Source: Streptomyces sp. A2-16
GTDB lineage: Bacteria > Actinomycetota > Actinomycetes > Streptomycetales > Streptomycetaceae
Length of the DNA stretch: 64,000 nt
NCBI RefSeq assembly: GCF_018128905.1
Contig: NZ_CP063808.1
Location: forward strand, 9,300,001-9,364,000
Direction: 5' to 3'
Shown here: in pieces, positions 51,122 through 58,728 of the stretch
How the letters are laid out: the number at the start of each line of letters is the position of its first letter
How positions within the stretch are numbered: position 1 is the first letter of the stretch
Translations under genes and position numbers: made by a program
Notes under the pieces: generated by a model
The model's database searches: none
The model's input: only the letters and a program-made list of their open reading frames with translations
Told to the model about the DNA's origin: nothing

Positions 51122-52195
51122 ATGGGGACGGGCAAGCGCGGTCTGATCGCTACGGCCGTGACCGTGATCGGCGCGGTGGCCGTACTGGCGGCACCGGGCA
51201 CCGCCTTCGCCGCCCCGAGTCCGACCCCCTCCCCCACGGCCTCGCCGACCGCCGTGACCAACAAGGACATCGAGGCCGTACGCAAACAGCTGGACGCGCT
51301 TTACCACGACGCCGCCGTCGCCACCGACGCCTACAACGCCGCCGAGGAGAAGTCCGAGCAGCAGTCGGCGCAGATCGTCGCCCTGGCCCGGAAGATCGTC
51401 AAGGGCCAGGAGAAGCTGGCGAAGCTGAAGGCCCGTGCGGGCGCCGCGGCGGCCGCCCAGTACCGCGCCAACGGCCTGCCCGACGAGGCCCAGCTGATGC
51501 TGAGCGACGATCCGCAGGAGTTCCTGGACGCCACCGGCCGCGTACTGCAGGGCCAGCGCGCCACGAAGGCGCTGATCGCCGAACTGACCCGGACCCAGCA
51601 GGACTTGAAGCAGTACGCCGACGACGCCTCCGCGCAGTGGACCAAGCTGGAGGCGAACCGCAAGGCGAGGGCGGCGGCCAAGAAGAAGGTCGAGCAGCAG
51701 ATCGCGGCGGCCGAGAAGCTCGAGTCCCAGCTGGAGGAGAAGGAGAAGAAGCGCCTCGCCGAGCTGGAGGAACAGGCCGCCCACCAGGCACAGACCGCCT
51801 GGCTGGACTCCGGCATCCTCGAGGAGATCAACGGCAAGGCGAGCGCGGCCGGCAAGACCGCCGTCGCCTACGCGACCGACCAGATCAACAAGCCGTACGA
51901 ATGGGGCGCCGAGGGCCCGGACTCGTACGACTGCTCCGGACTGACCTCACAGGCCTGGGCGAGCGCCGGCAAGCCCATTCCGCGCACCTCGCAGGAGCAG
52001 TGGCGGCAGCTCAAGCACATCGACGTCAAGGACATGCGGCCCGGCGACCTGATCATCTACTTCGACGACGCCAGCCATGTGGCGATGTACCTGGGCGACG
52101 GCGCGATCGTGCACGCGCCGCGGCCCGGACGGACGGTGACGATCGCCGGGGCAGGGTCGATGCCGATACTCGGAGTGGTGCGGCCGGACGCGTGA
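51122..52195 (+). CDS. Secreted NlpC/P60 peptidoglycan hydrolase
   Basis: 357 aa. A signal peptide ends near AFAAPS; a Pro/Thr/Ser linker is followed by a long coiled coil (about 45-240, ending in an EKLESQLEEKEKKRLAELEEQ stretch) and an NlpC/P60 domain with catalytic Cys271 (YDCSGLTSQAW) and His in DDASHVAMYLG. It is a D,L-endopeptidase of the RipA/CwlO type, kept inactive by the coiled coil in homologues. It is followed by stop-anchored repeats. Confidence 0.92.
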   Translation: MGTGKRGLIATAVTVIGAVAVLAAPGTAFAAPSPTPSPTASPTAVTNKDIEAVRKQLDALYHDAAVATDAYNAAEEKSEQQSAQIVALARKIVKGQEKLAKLKARAGAAAAAQYRANGLPDEAQLMLSDDPQEFLDATGRVLQGQRATKALIAELTRTQQDLKQYADDASAQWTKLEANRKARAAAKKKVEQQIAAAEKLESQLEEKEKKRLAELEEQAAHQAQTAWLDSGILEEINGKASAAGKTAVAYATDQINKPYEWGAEGPDSYDCSGLTSQAWASAGKPIPRTSQEQWRQLKHIDVKDMRPGDLIIYFDDASHVAMYLGDGAIVHAPRPGRTVTIAGAGSMPILGVVRPDA

Positions 52196-52301
52196 GCATC
52201 GCGGGGCGACCGGATGAGCGTTGCCGGTGACCGTATGAGCGCCGCCGGTCGACCGGATGAGCCTCGCGGGGCGGCTGGATAAGCCCTCGCCGGTGGACCC
52301 G
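52193..52301. repeat. Five 21-22-nt repeats each starting with a stop codon
   Basis: Units start at 52193 (the real TGA of the NlpC gene), 52215, 52236, 52258 and 52280. Each has the pattern TGAGC-N2-TCGC(G/C)GG-N-GACCGGA with drift; the last begins TAA. Confidence 0.85.
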
Positions 52302-52560
52302 TGAGTGAGATCCAGGTCATGTGATGCGGGGCACGCATCAACGTCCCGCAAACCTGACGTGAACGTGACGTTCGTCATCCCTGCGACACCCGCCGCTTGT
52401 CCAACTGCGGTGGATAACGCGGCATATGACAGTGGCCACCGGCCAAGCAGCGTGTCTCACGCCATTCCTTTCCCGGCCCGGCACCCGCTATGGTCCCCGT
52501 CGGTGGATCGAGGTCCCTCGCTCCACCATGCCCTCGGGGGGAGGGAAGGAATCCGAGACC
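52302..52560. other. Promoter/leader region of the phosphatase gene
   Basis: No gene. It contains a TGATGCG-N5-CGCATCA inverted repeat (52322-52340), then the leader with GGAGGGAAGG before ATG 52561. Confidence 0.45.
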
Positions 52561-53862
52561 ATGCCCGTACCCATACCGCGGCAGCGAGCGATCCCGGCCG
52601 TGGAGAGTGGTCAGGCGCCGGCCGTACCCAAGGACGACCCCTCCAAGGAAGAAGCCCCGCGCAAGGAAGCCACGGTCGACAACAACGCCGCCACCCAACT
52701 GAGCCTGCTGGTGATCGAGGACGATCCCGGCGGGTCCACGGTCGTCCCCGAACTCCGGGACTCGACCGGCAAGCCGATCCGCGTCCGCACCGCCCGCAAC
52801 CTCACCGAGGCGGAGCGGCTGCTCACGGACGACGTGCACTGCATCCTGCTCGACCTCGCGCTGCCCGCGCCCGGCCGGCTGGATGACGACGACGAGCTCG
52901 CCGTACTGCGCCATGTCCTGGAGCTCGCACCCCGGCACGCCGTCCTCGCGCTCACCGCGTCCGGTGACGCCGAGCGCGGCGCGGAAGCGGTGCGGGTAGG
53001 CGCCCAGGACTACCTCTTCCGGGACGAACTGGACGGACGGCTGTTGAGCCGGGCGATCCGCTACGCGGTCGAGCGGAAACGTTCCGACACGGCGGAGCGC
53101 AGGCTGGCCGAGGGACGGGTGCGCGCGCAGGAGAACCGGCGCCTGGAGCGCGGGCTGCTGCCCACGCCGCTGCTGGAGGGTTCGTCGCTGCGGTTCGCCG
53201 CGCGGTACCGGCCCGGCCGCTCCCGGGCACTGCTCGGCGGGGACTTCTACGACGTCGTACGGACTCCCGACGGGACCGTGCACGCGATGATCGGCGACGT
53301 CTGCGGGCACGGCCCCGACGAGGCGGCGCTCGGCGTGGAGCTGCGGATCGCGTGGCGTGCGCTCACCCTGGCGGGGCTGTGCGGGGACCAGCTGCTCGGC
53401 ACGCTGCAGGAGGTGCTGGAGCACGAGCGCTCCGACGACGAGATCTTCGCGACGCTGTGCACGGTCGACATAGCTCCGGACGGGCGGCGCGCGGGGCTGT
53501 GCCTCGCCGGGCATCCGTCACCGCTGGTGGCCCGCCCGGGGCGGCCCGCCCGCCTGCTGCCGTACGAGAACAACGGGCCCGCGCTGGGCCTGCTGCCGGG
53601 GGCCCGGTGGCCGCGGATGCAGGTGGATCTGGGGGCCGAGTGGAGTCTGATGCTCTACACCGACGGGCTGATCGAAGGTCGTGTCGGGCAGGGCGGGGAA
53701 CGGCTGGGGCAGGACGGGATGGTGTCCATGATCCGTCGCCAGCTGTCCGAGGGCCTGCGAGGAGAGGCGTTGCTGCGGGCCGCGGTCAACGAGGTCCGAT
53801 CGCTGAACGGCGGCGAGCTGGCGGACGACGTGGCGGTACTGCTGCTCGACCGGGACGGGTGA
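52561..53862 (+). CDS. Receiver-SpoIIE (PP2C) serine phosphatase
   Basis: 433 aa. After a low-complexity N-terminus, residues about 45-165 are a receiver-like domain (LLVIEDDPGG, CILLDLALPAP, LALTASGD) whose conserved Lys is replaced in YLFRDE. Residues about 190-433 are the SpoIIE phosphatase with metal motifs GGDFYDVV, IGDVCGHGPDEA, MLYTDGLIE and LADDVAVLLL. It probably dephosphorylates an anti-sigma-factor antagonist, as RsbU-type proteins do. ATG 52561 is chosen over 52528. Confidence 0.88.
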   Translation: MPVPIPRQRAIPAVESGQAPAVPKDDPSKEEAPRKEATVDNNAATQLSLLVIEDDPGGSTVVPELRDSTGKPIRVRTARNLTEAERLLTDDVHCILLDLALPAPGRLDDDDELAVLRHVLELAPRHAVLALTASGDAERGAEAVRVGAQDYLFRDELDGRLLSRAIRYAVERKRSDTAERRLAEGRVRAQENRRLERGLLPTPLLEGSSLRFAARYRPGRSRALLGGDFYDVVRTPDGTVHAMIGDVCGHGPDEAALGVELRIAWRALTLAGLCGDQLLGTLQEVLEHERSDDEIFATLCTVDIAPDGRRAGLCLAGHPSPLVARPGRPARLLPYENNGPALGLLPGARWPRMQVDLGAEWSLMLYTDGLIEGRVGQGGERLGQDGMVSMIRRQLSEGLRGEALLRAAVNEVRSLNGGELADDVAVLLLDRDG

Positions 53863-53866
53863 CCGG

Positions 53867-53884
53867 CGCGAGCCGGGGCTCGCG
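53867..53884. terminator. Terminator after the phosphatase gene
   Basis: CGCGAGCC-GG-GGCTCGCG, 8-bp perfect stem. Confidence 0.55.
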
Positions 53885-53904
53885 TTCACTACTGGTCCGC
53901 AGCC

Positions 53905-53924
53905 CGCGCCCCTGACGGGGCGCG
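53905..53924. terminator. Terminator / extragenic palindrome
   Basis: CGCGCCCC-TGAC-GGGGCGCG, 8-bp perfect stem just after the DUF2516 stop. It contains the CCCGCGCCCCT core of the extragenic repeat also found at nagA and near 29078. Confidence 0.55.
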
Positions 53925-53927
53925 TCT

Positions 53928-54284
53928 CTAGCGGCCGCCGTTGTACGGGCCGTAAGGGCCGTCGCTGCTCGAACCCCTGCCCCGCCCGCTGCGGCCGCCG
54001 CCCGGGAGCGCGCGGATCGCCGGGCGGACGTCGACCATGTAGACGATCGTCGCGATGAGACCGATGATCGGCAGGAACGACAGGATGTTGAAGATCAGGT
54101 TCACCACGAAGGCGAGCCCGAGGATGATCAGCCAGAAGGGCTTGGTCTTCTTGTCGGCCGCGCGGTAGGCGTCCTCGCGGCGGATGGCGGCGTCGAACAG
54201 CGCAAAGCCGCTGAAAACGATCAGGGCCATGCTCAGCAGCCACATGAAGCCTGCGAACCCCTGCATCAGCACAACGTCCACCAC
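53928..54284 (-). CDS. DUF2516 membrane protein
   Basis: 118 aa with three hydrophobic segments (GFMWLLSMALIVFSGFALF, WLIILGLAFVVNLIF, FLPIIGLIATIVYMV) and a Gly/Ser/Arg/Tyr-rich tail. DUF2516 genes lie beside HBHA-like and XRE genes in mycobacteria too (Rv0476, from memory). Role unknown. A start at ATG 54266 is equally possible because GGTGGA lies before it. Confidence 0.85.
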   Translation of the reverse strand: MVDVVLMQGFAGFMWLLSMALIVFSGFALFDAAIRREDAYRAADKKTKPFWLIILGLAFVVNLIFNILSFLPIIGLIATIVYMVDVRPAIRALPGGGRSGRGRGSSSDGPYGPYNGGR

Positions 54285-54355
54285 CTGACTCGGCTCGTCA
54301 TTTCGCGATTACGCGGTCACCGTACCCGCTCCCGTGAGTCCGCTACCCGCAGAAC

Positions 54356-54384
54356 GGGCCGGGCACTCGGTAAGTGCCCGGCCC
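54356..54384 (-). terminator. Terminator after the HBHA-like gene
   Basis: GGGCCGGGCACT-CGGTA-AGTGCCCGGCCC, 12-bp perfect stem. Confidence 0.75.
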
Positions 54385-54410
54385 TGACTTCCGAGGTGTC
54401 CCGCGGTGCC

Positions 54411-55082
54411 TTACTTGGCGGGCGGGGTCTTCTTCGCCGTCGTGGTCTTGCGCGGCGTGCTCTTCTTGGCGGCGGGGGCCGGCTTCTTGGCCGCGGCCGG
54501 GGCCGGGGCAGCAGCCGCGGGGGCCGGCTTCGCGGCCGTGTCCGGGGTGGCGACCTTGATCTCGCCCGGCTCGGCGTTCGGCTCGACGGCGATGGCCAGT
54601 TCCTCGATCTCCTCGGCGGCCTCGCCACGCCAGGTCTTGACGGCCTGCTCGCCGTGCTCGGCGACCTTCTCGTAGGTCTCACGGGCCTTCACGGCGTACT
54701 CGGCGGCGACGCCGACACCGCGCAGGGCGATGTCCTGGGCGGACTCGCCGAGCTTCTTCAGGTCCGCGTCGATCGTGCTGCCGAGCTTCTTCAGGTCGCC
54801 GTCGAGGGTGCTGATGAACTCGCCGACCTTGGTCTGCAGGGTCTCCTGCGTCTCCTTGACCTTGGCGCCGGCCTCCTTGGCACGGGCCTGGGCCTTCTCC
54901 TGGACCGCCTTGGGGTCGGTGCCGCGCACGGCCTCGATACGGGCCGGGGCCTCGGCGCGCAGCTGCTCCACCAGACCGGGCACCTTCTTGGCCTCCTGGA
55001 GGGCCAGGTCACCGGCGCCGGCGAGGAAGTAGAGCGGGGTCGGGTCCGTAACGGCCTTGCGGATGTCGTCGGTGATGGCCAT
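54411..55082 (-). CDS. HBHA-like coiled-coil protein with Lys/Pro/Ala tail
   Basis: 223 aa. Residues about 1-150 are helical and Lys/Glu-rich (LYFLAGAGDLALQEAKKVPGLVEQL, VKETQETLQTKVGEFISTLDGDLKKL, RETYEKVAEHGEQAVKTWRG). The C-terminus is a low-complexity basic PAAAKKPAPAAKK / TPRKTTTAKKT tail. Architecture and neighbours match mycobacterial heparin-binding hemagglutinin (Rv0475), which is surface-associated and lipid-linked; in Streptomyces a role in cell envelope or lipid droplets is only inference. The start follows GGGAGGA. Confidence 0.82.
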   Translation of the reverse strand: MAITDDIRKAVTDPTPLYFLAGAGDLALQEAKKVPGLVEQLRAEAPARIEAVRGTDPKAVQEKAQARAKEAGAKVKETQETLQTKVGEFISTLDGDLKKLGSTIDADLKKLGESAQDIALRGVGVAAEYAVKARETYEKVAEHGEQAVKTWRGEAAEEIEELAIAVEPNAEPGEIKVATPDTAAKPAPAAAAPAPAAAKKPAPAAKKSTPRKTTTAKKTPPAK

Positions 55083-55174
55083 GGTGATGGTCCTCCCGGG
55101 TCGCATTCTGATGAGGGTTTTGGGTCCCGCGGTGCCTGTCGGCGCGGGTCGAGCCAGGTCGGGTGGTGCCGGGC

Positions 55175-55726
55175 TCAACTGGCCGTCTGCTGCGGGTCGG
55201 CGTCGCTGCCGTCGGTCTTCTTACGGGTCCTGCGCGGCTTGCGGGTGTCGCGTACGACCGTCTGTGCGGCGGTGTCGTCGTCGGGCGCGGCCACGTCGCC
55301 GACGCCGTCCTGGACCTCGCCCTGGGGTTCCACCGCTCCGTCGCCCGGCGCGGGAGCCGCGTCCGCAGGGGCGATCTCGAAGCCGTTCTCCTTGCGGAAG
55401 GACTCGTAGATCTGGAGCAGCACCTGCTTCTGCCGCTCGTTGAGCGTCGGATCGGCGAGGATGACCGCACGTGTCTCCACGTCGTCCCGGTCGCGCTCGG
55501 CGTCGAGGATGCCGGCTCGCACGTACAGCGTCTCGGCGGAGATCCGCAGGGCCTTGGCGACCTGCTGCAGCACCTCCGCGCTCGGCTTGCGCAGCCCGCG
55601 CTCGATCTGGCTCAGATACGGATTGGACACCCCGGCGGCATCGGCGAGCTGCCTGAGCGACAGCTGCGCGGTGCGCCGCTGTTCACGCAGATACTCACCG
55701 AGATTGCCGACGTTGAGCGATGCCAT
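55175..55726 (-). CDS. XRE-family regulator
   Basis: 183 aa. The helix-turn-helix is LREQRRTAQLSLRQLADAAGVSNPYLSQIERGLRKPSAEVLQQVAKAL (about 8-60). Then comes a helical region (NERQKQVLLQIYESFRKEN) and an acidic/basic low-complexity tail. It corresponds to Rv0474 in position and probably controls itself and the downstream HBHA-like gene. The 28-bp palindrome at 55753 just upstream is the obvious operator. Confidence 0.9.
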   Translation of the reverse strand: MASLNVGNLGEYLREQRRTAQLSLRQLADAAGVSNPYLSQIERGLRKPSAEVLQQVAKALRISAETLYVRAGILDAERDRDDVETRAVILADPTLNERQKQVLLQIYESFRKENGFEIAPADAAPAPGDGAVEPQGEVQDGVGDVAAPDDDTAAQTVVRDTRKPRRTRKKTDGSDADPQQTAS

Positions 55727-55752
55727 GCCTCCACTGTGCACCACCCGTGCTA

Positions 55753-55780
55753 ACTATTGCAAGCGGATGCTTGCAATAGT
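55753..55780. promoter_or_regulatory. 28-bp palindrome upstream of XRE gene
   Basis: ACTATTGCAAGC-GGAT-GCTTGCAATAGT: perfect 12-nt arms, 27-54 nt upstream of the XRE ATG and in the gap shared with the divergent methyltransferase. It is strikingly AT-rich for this genome. Likely autoregulatory operator. Confidence 0.65.
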
Positions 55781-55942
55781 GTGCCACGCCACTCGGACGG
55801 AGGCGGGCGGGCCCTGTGCCGGGAGGTCTCCACTCTTGCGCGGCAGGGCGGCCGGAGACGGCGGGACACGTCGGGGCAGGTCGCAGAATCCGGGATCATG
55901 GCAGCGCGATCGCCGTTCCGGAGCACGACGGAGGTGCCCGCG

Positions 55943-56587
55943 ATGCCCGACCTCGACAGCCAGACCCCTTACTGGGACGCCGCGGCGACGACCAAGACGT
56001 TCACGCATCCGCTGCACATGCCGTGGCTGGACGACGTCGACGAGCGTGCCGCGATCCTGGACTACGGCTGCGGTTACGGCCGGGTCCTGCACGCCCTCGA
56101 ACAGCAGGGCTTCACGAACCTCACCGGCGTCGACGCCTCGCCGGGGATGATCTCCCGGGCACGCGCCCTGCGTCCGACGATGCCCTTCGCCGTGCTGGAC
56201 GCACCGCCGGCATCGGCCCATCCGGACGCAAGCCTCGACGTGGTGGTCCTCTTCGCGGTGCTGACCTGCATACCCGGCGACGACGCCCAGCGACGGCTGG
56301 TCGGCGAGCTGCGCCGCGTCCTCGAACCGGGCGGGCTGCTCTACCTCAGCGATCTGCTGCTGCAGGACGACGAACGCAACCGTGACCGCTATGCGAGGTT
56401 CGCGGAACCCTACGGAACCTACGGAGTCTTCGAGACCGGCGACGGGGCAGTCTGCCGCCACCACCCGAGCGACTGGTTCACCTCGCTGCTCGCCGACTTC
56501 GAGATCGCCGACACCCGCCGCATCACCGTCGCGACCATGAACGGACACGCGTCGAAGGGAATCCAGATCCTGGCTCGCCGAGGCTGA
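55943..56587 (+). CDS. Class I SAM-dependent methyltransferase
   Basis: 214 aa. SAM motif I is AILDYGCGYGRVLHAL, motif II is GVDASPGMISRARA, then VVLFAVLTCIPGDDAQRRLVGELRRVLEPGGLLYLSD. It is a small-molecule-type methyltransferase of unknown substrate. ATG 55943 follows GGAGGT with 7-nt spacing; the open frame upstream to 55757 lacks any start signal. Confidence 0.87.
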   Translation: MPDLDSQTPYWDAAATTKTFTHPLHMPWLDDVDERAAILDYGCGYGRVLHALEQQGFTNLTGVDASPGMISRARALRPTMPFAVLDAPPASAHPDASLDVVVLFAVLTCIPGDDAQRRLVGELRRVLEPGGLLYLSDLLLQDDERNRDRYARFAEPYGTYGVFETGDGAVCRHHPSDWFTSLLADFEIADTRRITVATMNGHASKGIQILARRG

Positions 56588-56684
56588 CCCGGCTCCCCGT
56601 GGGCGGGACAGGGCGCAGCGGCCCGTGCGGAAGGCCGGACCGGATGGTGCTGGTTGACGACGCCGGTTCTCTCGCGCCTCGCGG

Positions 56685-57803
56685 TCAGTGGACCTGGTCG
56701 AAGACGGCGAGGGCCTCGGTGGGGTCCGGGCTCACCAGGCGTTCCAGCCCGGCCGTCGTGATCTGCGCCCACTTCGAGGCCCGTGCCCACATCCGTTCCT
56801 CGAAGGCGCGGACGGTCCCGTCCGGATCTTCGGGGCAGGCGGCGAGGGACTCGGCGAGTTCGGCGCCTTCCAGCATCGCGAGGTTCGCGCCCGCCCCCAG
56901 GGGAGGCATCAGGTGGGCGGCGTCGCCCATCAGCGTCACCCCGGGCACGTGGGCCCAGGTGTGGGACACCGGCAGCACGTGGAGGGGACGGTGGACGAAC
57001 GCCGTGCCATGGCGCAGAAGGTCGAGAACGGGAGCGGCCCAGCCGTCGAACAGGGCCAGCAGACTCGACCGGACGGCCTCGGCGTCGCCCGGCTCCAGGT
57101 CCGTGTGCCAGTCCAGCGGTGCGCGGAACCGGGCGTACACCTTGACGTGGCCGCCGCTGTTGCGCTGGGCGACGAGAGACCGGTTCACGCCGTACGCCGC
57201 CACGGAGCCGTCGCCGATCACGCGGGCGAGGTCGGGGTGGCGGTTGTCGACGTCGTCGAGGGAGGTCTCGACAGCGGTGACGCCGGTGTAGTGCGGCGTC
57301 ACGGGGGAGACCGCCGGGCGGGTCCGGGACCAGGCGCCGTCCGCGCCGACCACGAGGTCGAAGGTCTCCTGTCGCCCGTCCGCGAACCGGATCAGTGCGC
57401 CACCGCCCCGGCCCTCCCCCGGCACCACCCGCGTCACGTCCCGTCCCCATTGGACGTCGAGGGGGCCGAGCAGCAGGTCACGCAGGTGCCCGCGGTCGAT
57501 CTCGGGATTGGCCCGCTCGTCCGGTCGGGCCGGCCAGTCCCGCAGGACCGTCCCGTCCGGGTCCAGGATGCGCATGGCCTGCCCCTCGGGACGCGACAGC
57601 TTCCGGAACTCCGCCGACAGCCCCGCCTTCTCCAGCGCGAGCTGGCCCAGCCCTTCGTGGAGGTCCAGCGTGCCGCCCGGGGGGCGCGCGTCGGGCGCGG
57701 GATCGCGTTCGAGCACGGTGACGGGGCAGCCATGACGGTGCAGGACACGGGCGAACGTGAGGCCGGCAGGGCCGCCCCCGACCACTGCGATGCGTTGTCT
57801 CAT
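56685..57803 (-). CDS. TetX-like FAD-dependent monooxygenase
   Basis: 372-aa class A flavoprotein monooxygenase. The FAD site is AVVGGGPAGLTFARVL, followed by the TetX-like GGTLDLHEGLGQLALEKAGL and NPEIDRGHLRDLLL segments, the DG motif (VVGADGAWSRTR) and the GDAAHLMPPLGAGANLAMLEGAEL GD motif. Relatives hydroxylate tetracyclines, rifamycins or polyketide intermediates. It is divergent from a TetR regulator with palindromes between them, so it is likely drug- or metabolite-inducible. The true substrate is unknown. Confidence 0.87.
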   Translation of the reverse strand: MRQRIAVVGGGPAGLTFARVLHRHGCPVTVLERDPAPDARPPGGTLDLHEGLGQLALEKAGLSAEFRKLSRPEGQAMRILDPDGTVLRDWPARPDERANPEIDRGHLRDLLLGPLDVQWGRDVTRVVPGEGRGGGALIRFADGRQETFDLVVGADGAWSRTRPAVSPVTPHYTGVTAVETSLDDVDNRHPDLARVIGDGSVAAYGVNRSLVAQRNSGGHVKVYARFRAPLDWHTDLEPGDAEAVRSSLLALFDGWAAPVLDLLRHGTAFVHRPLHVLPVSHTWAHVPGVTLMGDAAHLMPPLGAGANLAMLEGAELAESLAACPEDPDGTVRAFEERMWARASKWAQITTAGLERLVSPDPTEALAVFDQVH

Positions 57804-57814
57804 GTCGATACACT

Positions 57815-57847
57815 GTATTGCTGCAATACGGCGTATCGCAACAGTAC
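57815..57847. promoter_or_regulatory. TetR operator(s) between TetX-like and TetR genes
   Basis: GTATTGC-T-GCAATAC (57815-57829) is a perfect 15-bp palindrome; 18 nt on, GTATCGC-A-ACAGTAC (57833-57847) is a degenerate second copy overlapping the TetR -10 (TACGAT, 57845-57850). Both divergent starts fall within 30 nt. Confidence 0.7.
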
Positions 57848-57856
57848 GATGTGTCC

Positions 57857-58549
57857 ATGACTGTGTGGGACCGGCCGGAGCCGCCGACTCGCCCCGTGCC
57901 GCTCGACCGGGAACGCATCGTCGCCGCCGCCGTCGCGCTGGCCGACGAGGGCGGCCTGGATGCGGTGTCGTTGCGCAAGGTCGCCGCGAGGCTGAACGCC
58001 GGCCCGATGCGGCTGTACGGATACATCTCCACCAAGGAGGAGCTGTTCGACCTCATGGTGGACGAGGTCCAGGCCGAGATCCTGCCCGAGGAGCAGCCGG
58101 GCGACTGGCGGGAGGCCCTGCGCGTCCTCGCCCACCGCACCAGACAGGCCGCCCTGCGTCACGAGTGGCTGGCCGACCTGCTCGGCGGCCGCCCGAGCCT
58201 GGGCCCGAACGGCCTCGCCGTCACCGAGGCCACGCTGACCGCCCTCGACGGCCACGCCGACATCGACACCGTCATGCGGGCCGTGGAGACCGTCAGCGCC
58301 TACTTCACCGGCGCGATCAGGCGCGAGATCGCGAACCTGCGGGCCGAGCGCGCCACGGGACTGTCCAAGCGCGACTGGCAGCGCGCCCACGGTCCGCATG
58401 TGACGAGGATGCTGGCCACGGGCCGTTTCCCGGCGCTGGCCAAGGCCGTGCACGACGGCACGGACGTGGACGCCGAGACATCCTTCGCGACCGGGCTGGA
58501 CTGGGTCCTCGACGCCGTATCCGCAAAACTCGTCCGGCCGCCGGCGTGA
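57857..58549 (+). CDS. TetR-family regulator
   Basis: 230 aa. The helix-turn-helix is DRERIVAAAVALADEGGLDAVSLRKVAARLNAGPMRLYGYISTKEELFDLMVDEV; the C-terminal ligand domain is of the tetracycline-repressor-like type (TetR_C_1). TACGAT ends 6 nt before ATG 57857. It most likely represses itself and the divergent monooxygenase until a ligand binds. Its last five codons and stop are copied in a 51-55-nt tandem repeat. Confidence 0.9.
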   Translation: MTVWDRPEPPTRPVPLDRERIVAAAVALADEGGLDAVSLRKVAARLNAGPMRLYGYISTKEELFDLMVDEVQAEILPEEQPGDWREALRVLAHRTRQAALRHEWLADLLGGRPSLGPNGLAVTEATLTALDGHADIDTVMRAVETVSAYFTGAIRREIANLRAERATGLSKRDWQRAHGPHVTRMLATGRFPALAKAVHDGTDVDAETSFATGLDWVLDAVSAKLVRPPA

Positions 58550-58636
58550 CGCCCTTGCCGAAGGCGGGTGCGGGGAGCGGGCGTCCGGCCGCCGGCGTGA
58601 CGCCCGTCCCTTGCCGAAGGCGGGCGCGGGGAGTGG
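58531..58636. repeat. 51/55-nt tandem duplication across the TetR stop
   Basis: Unit 1 (58531-58581) contains the last codons Arg-Pro-Pro-Ala and the TGA; unit 2 (58582-58636) repeats them with a 4-nt insertion. Both then carry GCCCTTGCCGAAGGCGGG-type sequence. Confidence 0.85.
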
Positions 58637-58728
58637 CACACCCGGGCACGGCGCACGCATCCCGCCCCGGCAGCTCAGAGCGGCCGCCCGAGCCCGCCAG
58701 CGGTGGGACCACTGCCTTCCTCGTGCGG

